Positions 35,581 to 44,335 of a stretch of DNA of 64,000 nt are shown here, in pieces. A program made the position numbers and the translations under genes. Position 1 is the first letter of the stretch, and every line of letters starts with the position of its first letter. Location: positions 3,608,501-3,672,500 of the forward strand of contig NC_008700.1 in assembly GCF_000015245.1 (NCBI RefSeq), read 5' to 3'. The notes below the pieces were generated by a model. It was not told the origin of the DNA. It did no database searches and saw only the letters and a program-made list of their open reading frames with translations. Origin of the DNA: Shewanella amazonensis SB2B. Lineage in GTDB: Bacteria > Pseudomonadota > Gammaproteobacteria > Enterobacterales > Shewanellaceae.

Positions 35581-38007
35581 TTATTTCTTTCTCTTAACTC
35601 GTTTAGCGGCCTTGGGCTTGGCTTCTGCCGCCTTTTTGGGTTTCTTACCGTCTTTGGCCTTGGCGTCTCTTTTTTTGGTCTCAGAGCCCCCCAATTTGCC
35701 GCCGGCCAACTGGCTGCGCACGCTACCGCCTTTACCGGGCTTGCCGTTACCAGTGCGGGCACCTTCAAGATTGGCTCTGTCACGGGCGGTCGTTGGCTTC
35801 TTGCCAGCCTTTTTGCGGCCCGGGCGCTCACCTTCCATCTGCAAATCAATCTGTCTGTCGTCCAGATTAACCGAGGCAACTTTCACGGCCACCGGATCGC
35901 CAATCTGGTAGATCTGACCAGAGTTTTCACCGATCAGACGCTGACGCTGAGGGTCGTACTGGAAGTAATCGCTACCCAAACTGGAGATGTGCACCAGACC
36001 ATCGATAAAGAGCTCATCCAGACGCACAAACAGACCAAAACTGGTCACAGAGGCAATCACACCACTGAAGCTGTCACCCACGTGGTCCTGCATAAACTCA
36101 CACTTAAGCCAGTCGGACACATCCCGGGTCGCTTCATCGGCACGGCGCTCGGTATTGGAGCACTCTTCACCGAGGAGGTCCAACTCTTCCAGCTGATAGT
36201 GGTAGCCACCATCGGCGGTCCACTTCTCACTGGCTTCACCCCGCTCTTTGGCGAGCAGATAACGGATAACCCTGTGCAGCACCAAGTCGGGGTAGCGGCG
36301 AATGGGCGAGGTAAAGTGGCTGTAAGCTTCCAGCGCCAGGCCAAAGTGACCTTCGTTATCCGGGGTGTAAACGGCCTGACGCATCGAGCGCAGCAGCATC
36401 ACCTGAATAAGCTCGGCATCAGGTCTGCCGGCCAACTGAGCCATCAGAGCCAAATAGTCGGCAGGCTCGGGCTCGAGGCCGCCGGTCATGGACAAACCGC
36501 GCTCGGCAAGGAAGTCTTTAAACTGGGTCAGCTTTTGCTCTGACGGCTTCTCGTGCACCCGATAAAGCACATGGCCCTTATGTTTAATCACAAACTTGGC
36601 GGCGGCCACGTTGGCCAAAATCATGCACTCTTCAATGATCTTGTGGGCCTGATTACGGGCACGGGGCACAATGCGGTCAATCTTGCGCTGCTCATTGAAA
36701 ATAAACTGGGTTTCCAGTGTCTCAAAGGCAATAGCGCCGCGCTCAGCACGCTGCTCATCCAGACACAGATACAACTCTTGAAGCACCTTAAGGTGCGGGA
36801 ACAAGGCCTTGTGCTCGTCTTTCACCTCGCCACCTTCCAGCATGGCCGCCACCTGGGTATAGGTGAAGCGGGCATGGGAGTGCATCACCGCTGGGTAGAA
36901 CTTGTAACCCGACAGACCACCCTTGGCGGAGATTGTCATCTCTGCCACCATACAGAGGCGGTCAACACCCGGGTTCAATGAGCACAGACCGTTGGAGAGC
37001 TTTTCCGGCAGCATGGGGATCACCTGCGACGGGAAGTACACGGAGTTCCCCCGGGCGCGGGCTTCTTTATCCAGTGCTGAATCGGTGCGCACATAATGGC
37101 TCACGTCGGCAATGGCAACCCACAGGCGCCAGCCGCCACCACGCTTACGCTCGGCATAGACAGCATCGTCAAAGTCGCGGGCATCTTCACCGTCTATGGT
37201 AACCAGTGGCAGCTCTCGCAGATCGACCCTGCCTTCCTTGTCTTCATCGGTGACATAATCCGGGATGCGGCGCAGCTTCTTTTCAATCACCGCTGACCAC
37301 TGGTGTGGCAGGTCGTAATTGCGCAGGGCAATCTCGATCTCCATCCCAGGTGCCATCTGTTTGCCCAGCACCTCAGTCACCTTGCCACCGGCACGCACGT
37401 AACGTCCCGGGCGGCGGGTCAGCTCGATCACCACCACATCGCCGTGGCGGGCGCCATTTTTATCTTCGTTGGCAATGAGGATTTCGTGGGGAATACGCTT
37501 GTCATCCGCGACCACAAAGGCCATACCGGCATCAACATAGAAGCGGCCCACCAGGGCAGCGCTGCGCTCTGACAAGAGCCTCACAATGCGCGCATCGCGA
37601 CGACCACGGCGGTCAACGCCGGCTTTTTGCGCCAGCACCTTATCGCCATGGAAGTAGAGCTGCATATCGCGCTCGTTGATAAAAAGATCGTCGCCACCGT
37701 TATCGGGGCGGAAAAAGCCAAAGCCATCTTTGTGGCCAAGGACAGTACCACTCATCAAGTCCATGCGTTCGGGCAGGCCGTAACATTGGCCACGGGTAAA
37801 CACCAGCTCGCCATCACGCTCCATGGCGCGCAGTCGGCGGCGCAGGGCTTCCAAGCGCTCTTCATCATGGATTTTCAGGGCCTCGGCAATACTGTCGCGA
37901 GGCTGAGGAGAAGTTTGAGACCTCAAATATTCGAGGATAAATTCCCGGCTGGGGATGGGGTTGTCGTATTTTTCCTGTTCACGCTCAAAATGCGGATCGT
38001 TAATCAT
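35581..38007 (-). CDS. rnr: Exoribonuclease R
   Basis: An 808-aa 3'-5' hydrolytic exonuclease that degrades structured RNA and helps in cold adaptation and rRNA quality control. It shows an N-terminal helical domain, two cold-shock domains, the RNB catalytic core with the metal-binding Asp cluster (DGEDARDFDDAVY), an S1 domain (VGDSFSGVIASVTSFGLFVRLD) and a long Lys-rich tail (KDGKKPKKAAEAKPKAAKR) that binds RNA. It stands between motX and rlmB and abuts rlmB. Confidence 0.97.
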   Translation of the reverse strand: MINDPHFEREQEKYDNPIPSREFILEYLRSQTSPQPRDSIAEALKIHDEERLEALRRRLRAMERDGELVFTRGQCYGLPERMDLMSGTVLGHKDGFGFFRPDNGGDDLFINERDMQLYFHGDKVLAQKAGVDRRGRRDARIVRLLSERSAALVGRFYVDAGMAFVVADDKRIPHEILIANEDKNGARHGDVVVIELTRRPGRYVRAGGKVTEVLGKQMAPGMEIEIALRNYDLPHQWSAVIEKKLRRIPDYVTDEDKEGRVDLRELPLVTIDGEDARDFDDAVYAERKRGGGWRLWVAIADVSHYVRTDSALDKEARARGNSVYFPSQVIPMLPEKLSNGLCSLNPGVDRLCMVAEMTISAKGGLSGYKFYPAVMHSHARFTYTQVAAMLEGGEVKDEHKALFPHLKVLQELYLCLDEQRAERGAIAFETLETQFIFNEQRKIDRIVPRARNQAHKIIEECMILANVAAAKFVIKHKGHVLYRVHEKPSEQKLTQFKDFLAERGLSMTGGLEPEPADYLALMAQLAGRPDAELIQVMLLRSMRQAVYTPDNEGHFGLALEAYSHFTSPIRRYPDLVLHRVIRYLLAKERGEASEKWTADGGYHYQLEELDLLGEECSNTERRADEATRDVSDWLKCEFMQDHVGDSFSGVIASVTSFGLFVRLDELFIDGLVHISSLGSDYFQYDPQRQRLIGENSGQIYQIGDPVAVKVASVNLDDRQIDLQMEGERPGRKKAGKKPTTARDRANLEGARTGNGKPGKGGSVRSQLAGGKLGGSETKKRDAKAKDGKKPKKAAEAKPKAAKRVKRKK

Positions 38008-38046
38008 TCAGTTTCCATTGAGTTCACCCAGGCCCCTGCCCGGGTG

Positions 38047-38661
38047 TCAGTAATTCCAAAGATGCTCACCCCGGGCTCTGGCCACGGCACTGGCGGGCAT
38101 CATAGATTCGAGTTTTTGCAGCAGTCCCCAGGCTTGATCTTTAGTTTTTTGATCATTAAATGCCTCGTTGTACAGCCAATGGTAGGCCATCTCATAGTCT
38201 CTTGGACTGCCAAATCCTTCGTTGTAAAGACGCACCAGCATCATGCGCGCCTTTTGGTCGCCGTTGGCGGCGGCGGGGTACAGGTATTGTACCGACCTGT
38301 GCTTATTTTTTAGCACATACTTGCCATCTTCATAATAGCGGGCCACCTGCAACATGGCTTCTGTGCTGCCCTGCCCTGCGGCATCTTTGAGCAACTGCAG
38401 CCCACGGGGCACATCCTTTTTGATGCATACCCCATGGATAAACATCTCGCCCCATAAAAATTGATAGAGGGGCTGCTTGAGCACCTCGGCATGAGCCTCG
38501 ATGTCCTGCACCAATTGGCAGTCGTCCTGTTTGACCCGGACCAGATGCTGCTCAGAACGAATGAGTGACAGCAATTGCTCCTGAGTGTAGACATCTACAG
38601 CCTCGGTAGCCATCAGAGCGGGCGAGACGAGCATTAACAAGACTGAGAAAAGGCGCAACAT
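38047..38661 (-). CDS. motX: Flagellar motor protein MotX (Sel1-repeat, exported)
   Basis: A 204-aa exported protein with signal peptide LRLFSVLLMLVSPALMA followed by Sel1-like repeats (AAGQGSTEAMLQVARYYEDG, AAANGDQKARMMLVRLYNEG). In Vibrio and Shewanella MotX forms part of the T-ring that holds the stator of the sodium-driven polar flagellum. The two Cys (DDCQLV, GVCIKKD) may form a disulfide. I base the MotX call on domain make-up, length, the rnr/purA neighbourhood recalled for Shewanella and a FliA-type promoter upstream. A generic Sel1 protein is the alternative. rnr starts 39 bp downstream. Confidence 0.87.
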   Translation of the reverse strand: MLRLFSVLLMLVSPALMATEAVDVYTQEQLLSLIRSEQHLVRVKQDDCQLVQDIEAHAEVLKQPLYQFLWGEMFIHGVCIKKDVPRGLQLLKDAAGQGSTEAMLQVARYYEDGKYVLKNKHRSVQYLYPAAANGDQKARMMLVRLYNEGFGSPRDYEMAYHWLYNEAFNDQKTKDQAWGLLQKLESMMPASAVARARGEHLWNY

Positions 38662-38693
38662 AAGGAAATCCCGAGGACTGGCAGATAACCAAT

Positions 38694-38720
38694 TTATCGG
38701 CAGTATAACTCAAATCTTGA
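38694..38720 (-). promoter_or_regulatory. FliA (sigma28) promoter of motX
   Basis: Read leftward, TCAAGATT is followed by 11 bases and then GCCGATAA. The -10 matches the sigma28 consensus (TAAAGTTT-N11-GCCGATAA) fully, the -35 matches six of eight, and the spacing is exact. Transcription would start about 25 bases before the motX ATG. A late-flagellar promoter fits MotX. Confidence 0.8.
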
Positions 38721-38742
38721 GTCTGTCCCCTCAAGAGACAGA

Positions 38743-38773
38743 CATAAAAAAGGCCGCTAATCGCGGCCTCTTC
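38743..38773 (-). terminator. Terminator of purA
   Basis: AGGCCGC-GATTA-GCGGCCT, read leftward, ends in a T6 tract. It lies just past the purA stop and upstream of the motX promoter, so motX does not depend on purA transcription. Confidence 0.88.
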
Positions 38774-38778
38774 TTACA

Positions 38779-40074
38779 TCAGTTAAACGGACTGACCCGG
38801 ATAAAGGTCTCGTTCCTATCCGGACCGGTAGAGATGATGTCGATTGGCGTCTCCAAAATCTCTTCGATACGTTTGATGTAATTAACGGCCGCCTGTGGCA
38901 GCTGATCCATGGAAGTCACACCGAAGGTGTTCTCGCTCCAACCTGGCAGGGTTTCATAAACTGGGGTTACCAGCTCATAACCTTCAGCGGCAAGAGGAGT
39001 CACAGTGGTAACAGTGCCATCTGGCTGCTGATAACCCACACAGATCTTCACTTCTTCCAGGCCGTCCAGCACGTCCAACTTGGTCAAACAGATACCTGTC
39101 AGACTGTTGATCTGGATAGCACGCTTCATGGCAACAGCATCGAGCCAACCTGGACGACGCTTACGGCCAGTGGTGGCACCAAACTCGTGGCCCTTGGTAC
39201 CCAGATGGTCACCAATTTCACACTCGAGTTCAGTTGGGAAAGGACCGGCACCCACGCGAGTGGTGTAGGCCTTCATGATACCCAGCACATAGTCCAGATG
39301 ACATGGACCAAAACCGCTTCCGGTTGCAACGCCGCCAGCAGTGGTGTTGGACGAAGTCACGAACGGATAAGTACCGTGGTCGATGTCCAGCAGTGTACCC
39401 TGAGCACCTTCGAACAGTATGTTTTCACCGGCTTTGCGGGCCTGATCCAGCATTTCTGTCACGTCAACGCACATAGACTTGAGGTAGTCGGCCATTGCCA
39501 GTGCATCGTCGAGGGTTGTCTGATAGTCAACGGCTTCGGCGCCATAGTACTCAGTCAGCATGAAGTTGTGATACTTCATCACTTCTTTGAGTTTCTCGGC
39601 GAAGAGTTCAGCATTGAACAGATCTCCCACGCGCAGACCGCGACGTGACACCTTGTCCTCATAGGCAGGGCCAATACCACGACCAGTGGTACCGATAGCC
39701 TTGTTGCCGCGCGCCTTTTCACGGGCGATATCCACTGCACAGTGGAACGGCAGGATAAGTGGACAAGCTTCGGAGATCAGCAGGCGATCTTCAACGGGTA
39801 CGCCACGCTCTTTGAGCATGCTGATTTCTTTCATCAGCGCGTCTGGAGCCAGCACAACACCGTTACCGATAATACATTTCACATTATCGCGCAGGATGCC
39901 TGAGGGGATCAGATGGAGAACGGTTTTAACACCATCGATTACCAGAGTGTGACCAGCGTTGTGGCCGCCCTGATAACGAACTACGTATTTTGCCTGTTCA
40001 GTGAGAAGGTCGACAATCTTACCTTTTCCCTCGTCACCCCATTGGGTGCCGAGAACAACTACGTTTTTGCCCAT
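38779..40074 (-). CDS. purA: Adenylosuccinate synthetase
   Basis: A 431-aa GTP-dependent enzyme that joins IMP and aspartate to adenylosuccinate in AMP synthesis. The P-loop-like GTQWGDEGKGKIVDLL, the IMP-site RYQGGHNAGHTL and the GTP-site STGPDRNET are all present. I start at the ATG at 40074 (MGKNVVVLGTQWGDEGKG), four codons inside the open frame, which matches the family N-terminus. A promoter with an extended -10 lies just upstream. It is transcribed alone between terminators. Confidence 0.97.
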   Translation of the reverse strand: MGKNVVVLGTQWGDEGKGKIVDLLTEQAKYVVRYQGGHNAGHTLVIDGVKTVLHLIPSGILRDNVKCIIGNGVVLAPDALMKEISMLKERGVPVEDRLLISEACPLILPFHCAVDIAREKARGNKAIGTTGRGIGPAYEDKVSRRGLRVGDLFNAELFAEKLKEVMKYHNFMLTEYYGAEAVDYQTTLDDALAMADYLKSMCVDVTEMLDQARKAGENILFEGAQGTLLDIDHGTYPFVTSSNTTAGGVATGSGFGPCHLDYVLGIMKAYTTRVGAGPFPTELECEIGDHLGTKGHEFGATTGRKRRPGWLDAVAMKRAIQINSLTGICLTKLDVLDGLEEVKICVGYQQPDGTVTTVTPLAAEGYELVTPVYETLPGWSENTFGVTSMDQLPQAAVNYIKRIEEILETPIDIISTGPDRNETFIRVSPFN

Positions 40075-40104
40075 TGTTTGCTGCAAGGTTGCGGTTAAAG
40101 CAGA

Positions 40105-40135
40105 ATTTTAGCAGATTTCAGGGGGGGATGGGCAA
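40105..40135 (-). promoter_or_regulatory. Promoter of purA
   Basis: Read leftward, TTGCCC (40130-40135) and TAAAAT (40105-40110) are separated by 19 bases. TGC before the -10 makes it an extended -10 promoter, which tolerates the poor spacing. The message would begin about 25 bases before the purA ATG. Confidence 0.5.
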
Positions 40136-40374
40136 GGGATTTATGAAAAAATAATCAATTGCCGCCTGACGCCTTGGTGTTTTGATAAAGACCATAGCCA
40201 TTCAACACATTGATAAGAAGACATTATTCCATGTTCAGCTCGCTCACATTGAGCAATACCATAATCTTCGCGAACTGCGACTGACACGACCGGTTTTTTA
40301 CATTGCCGTTACTTTAACTCGGTCAAAAGGAGCCCTTTGTGCAGGGTTTAACTGACGTAAATAACCGACAGATA

Positions 40375-40405
40375 ATAAAAAACCCGGCCAAGGCCGGGTT
40401 TTTTG
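40375..40405 (-). terminator. Terminator of rplM-rpsI
   Basis: The palindromic stem AACCCGGCC/GGCCGGGTT carries a T6 tract on the leftward strand, about 18 bases after the rpsI stop. Confidence 0.93.
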
Positions 40406-40422
40406 CAGACTCGAAGCGAAAA

Positions 40423-40815
40423 TTAACGCTTGGAGAACTGTGGTCTACGACGTGCTTTGCGCAGACCAACTTTCTTACGCTCAACCTGACGGGCATCACG
40501 GGTAACGAAACCAGCGGCACGCAGAGTAGGACGCAGAGACTCGTCCAGCTCCATCAGAGCGCGGGTGATACCGTGACGGATGGCACCGGCTTGGCCAGTG
40601 ATACCACCGCCCTTAACAGTCACATAGATGTCCAGCTTTTCAGTCATTTCAACCAGCTCGAGCGGCTGACGAACAACCATACGAGCAGTCTCACGACCGA
40701 AATAAACATCCAGAGGACGCTTGTTAACGATGATGTTACCGCTGCCTACTTTAGCGAATACGCGAGCGGTAGAAGTTTTGCGACGGCCAGTGCCGTAGTA
40801 CTGAGTAGCAGCCAT
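40423..40815 (-). CDS. rpsI: 30S ribosomal protein S9
   Basis: A 130-aa S9 with the family start QYYGTGRRKTSTARVF and the basic C-terminal tail ending KARRRPQFSKR. The final Lys-Arg of this tail reaches the P-site tRNA in the 30S subunit. It is 14 bp behind rplM and followed by a strong terminator. The rplM-rpsI pair is conserved throughout bacteria. Confidence 0.98.
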   Translation of the reverse strand: MAATQYYGTGRRKTSTARVFAKVGSGNIIVNKRPLDVYFGRETARMVVRQPLELVEMTEKLDIYVTVKGGGITGQAGAIRHGITRALMELDESLRPTLRAAGFVTRDARQVERKKVGLRKARRRPQFSKR

Positions 40816-40829
40816 TTACTTAATCCCGT

Positions 40830-41258
40830 TTAGATATCAAGAACTTGAGGTTGTTGTGCAGCGTGGTTGTGCTCGGCGCCAGCGTATACTTTCAGCTTGC
40901 GGAACATAGCACGACCCAGCGGGCCTTTTGGCAACATACCCTTGACTGCTTTCTCGATGATCATTTCTGGCTTGTGAGCCTGCAGCTTTTCAAAGTTGAT
41001 TTCTTTGATGCCGCCTGGGAAACCAGAGTGAGAGTAGTACATCTTGCCTGCAGCTTTGTTGCCAGTCACAGTCACTTTCTCAGCATTGATAACGATGATG
41101 TAGTCACCGGTGTCAACGTGAGGAGTGTACTCAGGCTTGTGCTTACCGCGCAGACGGCTAGCAATTTCAGTAGCGATGCGACCCAGAGTCTTACCTTCGG
41201 CGTCAACAACGTACCAGTCACGAGATACAGTTTCTGGCTTGGCAGTAAAAGTCTTCAT
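40830..41258 (-). CDS. rplM: 50S ribosomal protein L13
   Basis: A 142-aa L13 with typical segments RDWYVVDAEGKTLGRIATEIASRLRGKHKPEYTPHVDTGD (split here only for description) and the end HNHAAQQPQVLDI. L13 is an early-assembly protein of the 50S subunit. In E. coli the operon is controlled by L13 binding its own leader; the leader here has hairpins that could serve this. It is the first gene of rplM-rpsI. Confidence 0.97.
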   Translation of the reverse strand: MKTFTAKPETVSRDWYVVDAEGKTLGRIATEIASRLRGKHKPEYTPHVDTGDYIIVINAEKVTVTGNKAAGKMYYSHSGFPGGIKEINFEKLQAHKPEMIIEKAVKGMLPKGPLGRAMFRKLKVYAGAEHNHAAQQPQVLDI

Positions 41259-41295
41259 TATTACAAAAACCCAAAGTTAAATTCTGTCACACATA

Positions 41296-41408
41296 TTATC
41301 CGAACCCCGGATAACACATTTGCCTTTTCCAGTACCCCTTCGAGTAGGGAAATCGGCTTTGATTTCCGCCTCTTCGGCGGAGGTAACGTGGGCAGGTCGC
41401 GAATTATA
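41296..41408 (-). promoter_or_regulatory. Promoter and structured leader of rplM
   Basis: Read leftward, a perfect TATAAT -10 lies at 41403-41408 with a weak -35 (GTGATT) 17 bases upstream. The leader of about 140 bases then holds two clear hairpins: TCCGCC-GAAGA-GGCGGA at 41365-41381 and TTATCCG-GGGTT-CGGATAA at 41296-41314. The second lies about 37 bases before the start codon. L13 autoregulation through such a leader is known in E. coli; here it is inferred. Confidence 0.5.
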
Positions 41409-41538
41409 TCCAAGGCTGGGTTAAAAATCACCTGCTTTTTCAAATCAAAATCAAAAAAGATCGCGAGGATCCGGCGCTTGGCGCTTTACAGCGGCGGGAT
41501 CGGCCGCGCCTTCGGTGCCCTTTGCTCGCTTTTCTTTT

Positions 41539-42648
41539 CTAGGGCAGATGCTCCAGCGCCAGGTAGTCGTGAGACTGCATTTCAATTAACCGGGAACGGC
41601 AGCGACGAAACTCGAAACTGAGCAGGCCTTCACTATAGATATCTTCCAGGGCAACCTCGGCAGAAATGATGAGTTTCACGTGGCGTTCGTAAAACTCATC
41701 CACCAACGCCAGGAATCGGCGAGCTATGTCATCTCCGGTTTCCCGGGCACCCATCTGCTCGACGCCCGACAGCAATACCGTGTGATACAGCCTTGCAAGC
41801 TCCATATAGTCACGCTGGCTACGCGGCCCATCGCACAGTGCTCGAAAGTCTGCGAGGAGAACTCCCTGGGCCTGTTTACGAATGCTCAGCTGACGGCCTT
41901 CCACTTCAATGGGAGCCGTCTGCACCTCAGACTCAGGGGTCAGCTGGTCAAAATATTTAAGCAGGTTGGTCTCGGACTGGGCATCCAGGGGAAAATGGTA
42001 AATCTCGGCCTGCTCAAGCGTACGCAGGCGATAGTCGATGCCGGAGTCCACATTCAGCACGGCGCAGTGGCGGTTAATCAGTGCTATGGCCGGCAAAAAG
42101 CGCGCCCGCTGTAGCCCGTTTCGATACAGGTCATCTGGGATGATGTTGGAAGTGGCAACCAGTACTACGCCTTCATCAAACAGGGCTTCAAACAGGGTGC
42201 CAAGCAACATGGCATCTGTGATATCCGAGACGAAAAACTCATCAAAGCAAATCACCCGAACCTTGGCAGCCATCTCTTTGGCAATCACCACTAAAGGATC
42301 GCGGGTGCCCTTGAGGCGATCGAGATCCAGATGCACCTGATGCATAAAACGGTGGAAGTGCGCCCTGAGCTTGGCGTCAAAGGGCAAGGCTTCGTAAAAG
42401 GTGTCCATCAGGTAGGTTTTACCACGGCCAACGCCGCCCCACAGATAGAGCCCCCTGACATGGCGCTTTTTACCGAATCCCAGTTTACTGCCAAGGCGAC
42501 CAAAAAGTCCGGCGGCCGGTGCACTGGCAATAAGCTCTTCGTACACTTTTTGCAACGCCTTTACTGCCTGCTCTTGGGCCGGATCGTGGGAAAAGCCTTC
42601 TTTTAACAAGTCCTGTTGATAATGCTGCCAGGGGGTCAGTTGTGACAC
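41539..42648 (-). CDS. zapE: Cell division ATPase ZapE (AFG1-like)
   Basis: A 369-aa AAA+ ATPase of the AFG1/ZapE family, which in E. coli associates with the Z-ring under stress. Walker A is GVGRGKTYLM, Walker B is RVICFDEFFV, and SEVALEDIYSEG lies near the end. The start is a GTG at 42648 (VSQLTPWQHYQQDLL). Its position upstream of rplM matches E. coli (yhcM). It diverges from degQ. Confidence 0.93.
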   Translation of the reverse strand: MSQLTPWQHYQQDLLKEGFSHDPAQEQAVKALQKVYEELIASAPAAGLFGRLGSKLGFGKKRHVRGLYLWGGVGRGKTYLMDTFYEALPFDAKLRAHFHRFMHQVHLDLDRLKGTRDPLVVIAKEMAAKVRVICFDEFFVSDITDAMLLGTLFEALFDEGVVLVATSNIIPDDLYRNGLQRARFLPAIALINRHCAVLNVDSGIDYRLRTLEQAEIYHFPLDAQSETNLLKYFDQLTPESEVQTAPIEVEGRQLSIRKQAQGVLLADFRALCDGPRSQRDYMELARLYHTVLLSGVEQMGARETGDDIARRFLALVDEFYERHVKLIISAEVALEDIYSEGLLSFEFRRCRSRLIEMQSHDYLALEHLP

Positions 42649-42799
42649 TTGAATTATTCTCTGGGGGACATATATGAAATTGGGTGAATGTTAACATGCC
42701 GGGGCGACCAAGGTAATAGCCGACGTACCCGACAAACGTCGCCTGAATACTCCCTCGAAAGAGCAGATGAAAGGCGTATTAACCTTTGTTAATCGTGAC

Positions 42800-42826
42800 G
42801 AACTTTGTTGTTACACCCGGGTCGGA
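42800..42826 (+). promoter_or_regulatory. Possible sigmaE (RpoE) promoter of degQ
   Basis: GAACTT at 42800-42805 and TCGGA at 42822-42826 are 16 bases apart, resembling the RpoE pattern GGAACTT-N16-TCTGA. An RpoE promoter would suit a periplasmic protease. The match is partial and untested. Confidence 0.35.
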
Positions 42827-42890
42827 AGGGTTATACAAGTGCCAAGCCTGTCACTTTGAAACCGATCCCCGAATTGGAGCAATGACTAAG

Positions 42891-44240
42891 ATGAAAGCAA
42901 AACTCTCCCTCGTATCCGCCGCTATTTTAGGTGCAACCCTGACCCTTGGCACCCTGCCCGCTTATGCCTCTTTGCCGGTAGCCGTTGACGGACAGCAGCT
43001 GCCAAGCCTTGCGCCCATGTTGGAAAAAACCACTCCGGCTGTGGTCTCGGTTGCTGTGTCGGGTACCCATGTCTCCAAGCAGCGGGTCCCCGATGTATTC
43101 CGCTATTTTTTTGGTCCCAACGCGCCTCAGGAGCAGGTTCGTGAACGCCCCTTTCGCGGACTGGGCTCGGGCGTCATTATCGATGCAGACAAGGGCTATA
43201 TAGTCACCAACAACCACGTTATTGATGGCGCAGACACCATACAGATTGGTTTGCTCGATGGGCGCGAATTTGAAGCCAAGCTCATCGGCAGCGACAGTGA
43301 ATCCGATATTGCGTTGCTGCAAATCAAGGCGGATAAACTGACCGAGATTAAGTCGGCCGACTCAGATGCCATCCACGTGGGCGACTTCGCCGTAGCCATA
43401 GGCAACCCCTTTGGTCTGGGCCAAACAGTGACCTCAGGCATAGTCTCTGCCTTGGGCCGCAGTGGTCTGGGTATCGAGATGCTGGAAAACTTTATCCAAA
43501 CCGACGCGGCTATCAATAGCGGTAACTCAGGCGGCGCACTGGTGAATCTTCGTGGCGAGCTGATTGGTATCAATACCGCCATCGTTGCTCCCGGCGGCGG
43601 CAACGTGGGTATAGGTTTTGCCATTCCCGCCAACATGATGCATTCACTGGTGGATCAGATTATCGAACATGGTGAAGTGCGCCGCGGTGTACTCGGCATC
43701 TCCGGACGTGAGCTCGACAGTAAACTGGCCGAAGGCTTTGGTCTGGACTCCCAGCACGGTGCCTTTGTGAATGAAGTCATGCCAGACAGCGCAGCCGACG
43801 ACGCTGGCATCAAAGCCGGTGACATCATCATCAGCGTTGATGGCCGTAAGATTAAGAGCTTCCAGGAACTGCGCGCCAAAATAGGCACTCTGGGCGCCGG
43901 TGCCAAGGTGGAACTGGGCATCATCCGCGACGGCAAAAACAAGACAGTGAAGGTCACGTTGGGCGAAGCGTCCAATCAAACAGCCTCCGCTGATGAGTTG
44001 CACCCTCAGCTGGCCGGTGCAAATCTCGAAAGCACCTCCAAAGGGGTTGAAATCATGGAAGTACAGGAAGGCTCCCCTGCCGCTCTGAGCGGTCTGCGCA
44101 AGGGTGATATCATAGTGGGTGTCAATCGCACTGCCGTGAAAGACCTGAAAGAGCTCAGAGAGCAACTGAAAGAACAGGATGGCGCTGCCGCCCTGAAAGT
44201 ACTGCGAGGAAAGAGCATCCGTTATCTCGTACTGAGATAA
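42891..44240 (+). CDS. degQ: Periplasmic serine endoprotease DegQ/DegP
   Basis: A 449-aa HtrA-family protease-chaperone that degrades misfolded envelope proteins. It has a signal peptide (LVSAAILGATLTLGTLPAYA), a trypsin-like domain with triad His109, Asp139 and Ser213 (GNSGGAL), and two PDZ domains. The short loop region and the location next to degS favour DegQ over DegP. The ATG at 42891 has GGAG 11 bases upstream; the ATG at 42882 is only two bases from it, and the frame further upstream is the control region. degS follows after a terminator. Confidence 0.95.
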   Translation: MKAKLSLVSAAILGATLTLGTLPAYASLPVAVDGQQLPSLAPMLEKTTPAVVSVAVSGTHVSKQRVPDVFRYFFGPNAPQEQVRERPFRGLGSGVIIDADKGYIVTNNHVIDGADTIQIGLLDGREFEAKLIGSDSESDIALLQIKADKLTEIKSADSDAIHVGDFAVAIGNPFGLGQTVTSGIVSALGRSGLGIEMLENFIQTDAAINSGNSGGALVNLRGELIGINTAIVAPGGGNVGIGFAIPANMMHSLVDQIIEHGEVRRGVLGISGRELDSKLAEGFGLDSQHGAFVNEVMPDSAADDAGIKAGDIIISVDGRKIKSFQELRAKIGTLGAGAKVELGIIRDGKNKTVKVTLGEASNQTASADELHPQLAGANLESTSKGVEIMEVQEGSPAALSGLRKGDIIVGVNRTAVKDLKELREQLKEQDGAAALKVLRGKSIRYLVLR

Positions 44241-44255
44241 GCTGCTACCCCGGTC

Positions 44256-44288
44256 ATAAGCCCAGCCTCCCGCTGGGCTTATTGTTTT
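44256..44288 (+). terminator. Intrinsic terminator between degQ and degS
   Basis: AAGCCCAGC-CTCCC-GCTGGGCTT is followed by ATTGTTTT. The T tract is interrupted, so some read-through into degS is possible. Confidence 0.75.
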
Positions 44289-44335
44289 GAAACGTGATAA
44301 TCTAGTTCAACTTTTTTACAATTCGAATCACCCCA

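Larger units (their letters stand above)
40075..40422. other. Intergenic region between purA and rpsI
   Basis: About 350 bases without a credible gene. It holds the purA promoter at its left end (40105-40135) and the rpsI terminator at its right end. In between I see AT-rich sequence and no further feature. A rightward GTG frame from 40339 has an AAAGGAG but runs through the rpsI terminator and antisense to rpsI, so I do not call it. Confidence 0.6.

Noticed and set aside
35548..36543. 331-aa open frame on the + strand
   Set aside because: Antisense to rnr, whose S1 and RNB domains are intact on the other strand; no recognisable domain or ribosome binding site.
40339..40833. Rightward frame starting at GTG with AAAGGAG upstream
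   Set aside because: It reads through the rpsI terminator and then antisense through rpsI; the good ribosome binding site looks accidental.
41261..41443. 60-aa frame on the - strand just upstream of rplM
   Set aside because: Its start lies upstream of the rplM -10 box and its body is the structured leader; TTG start without a ribosome binding site.
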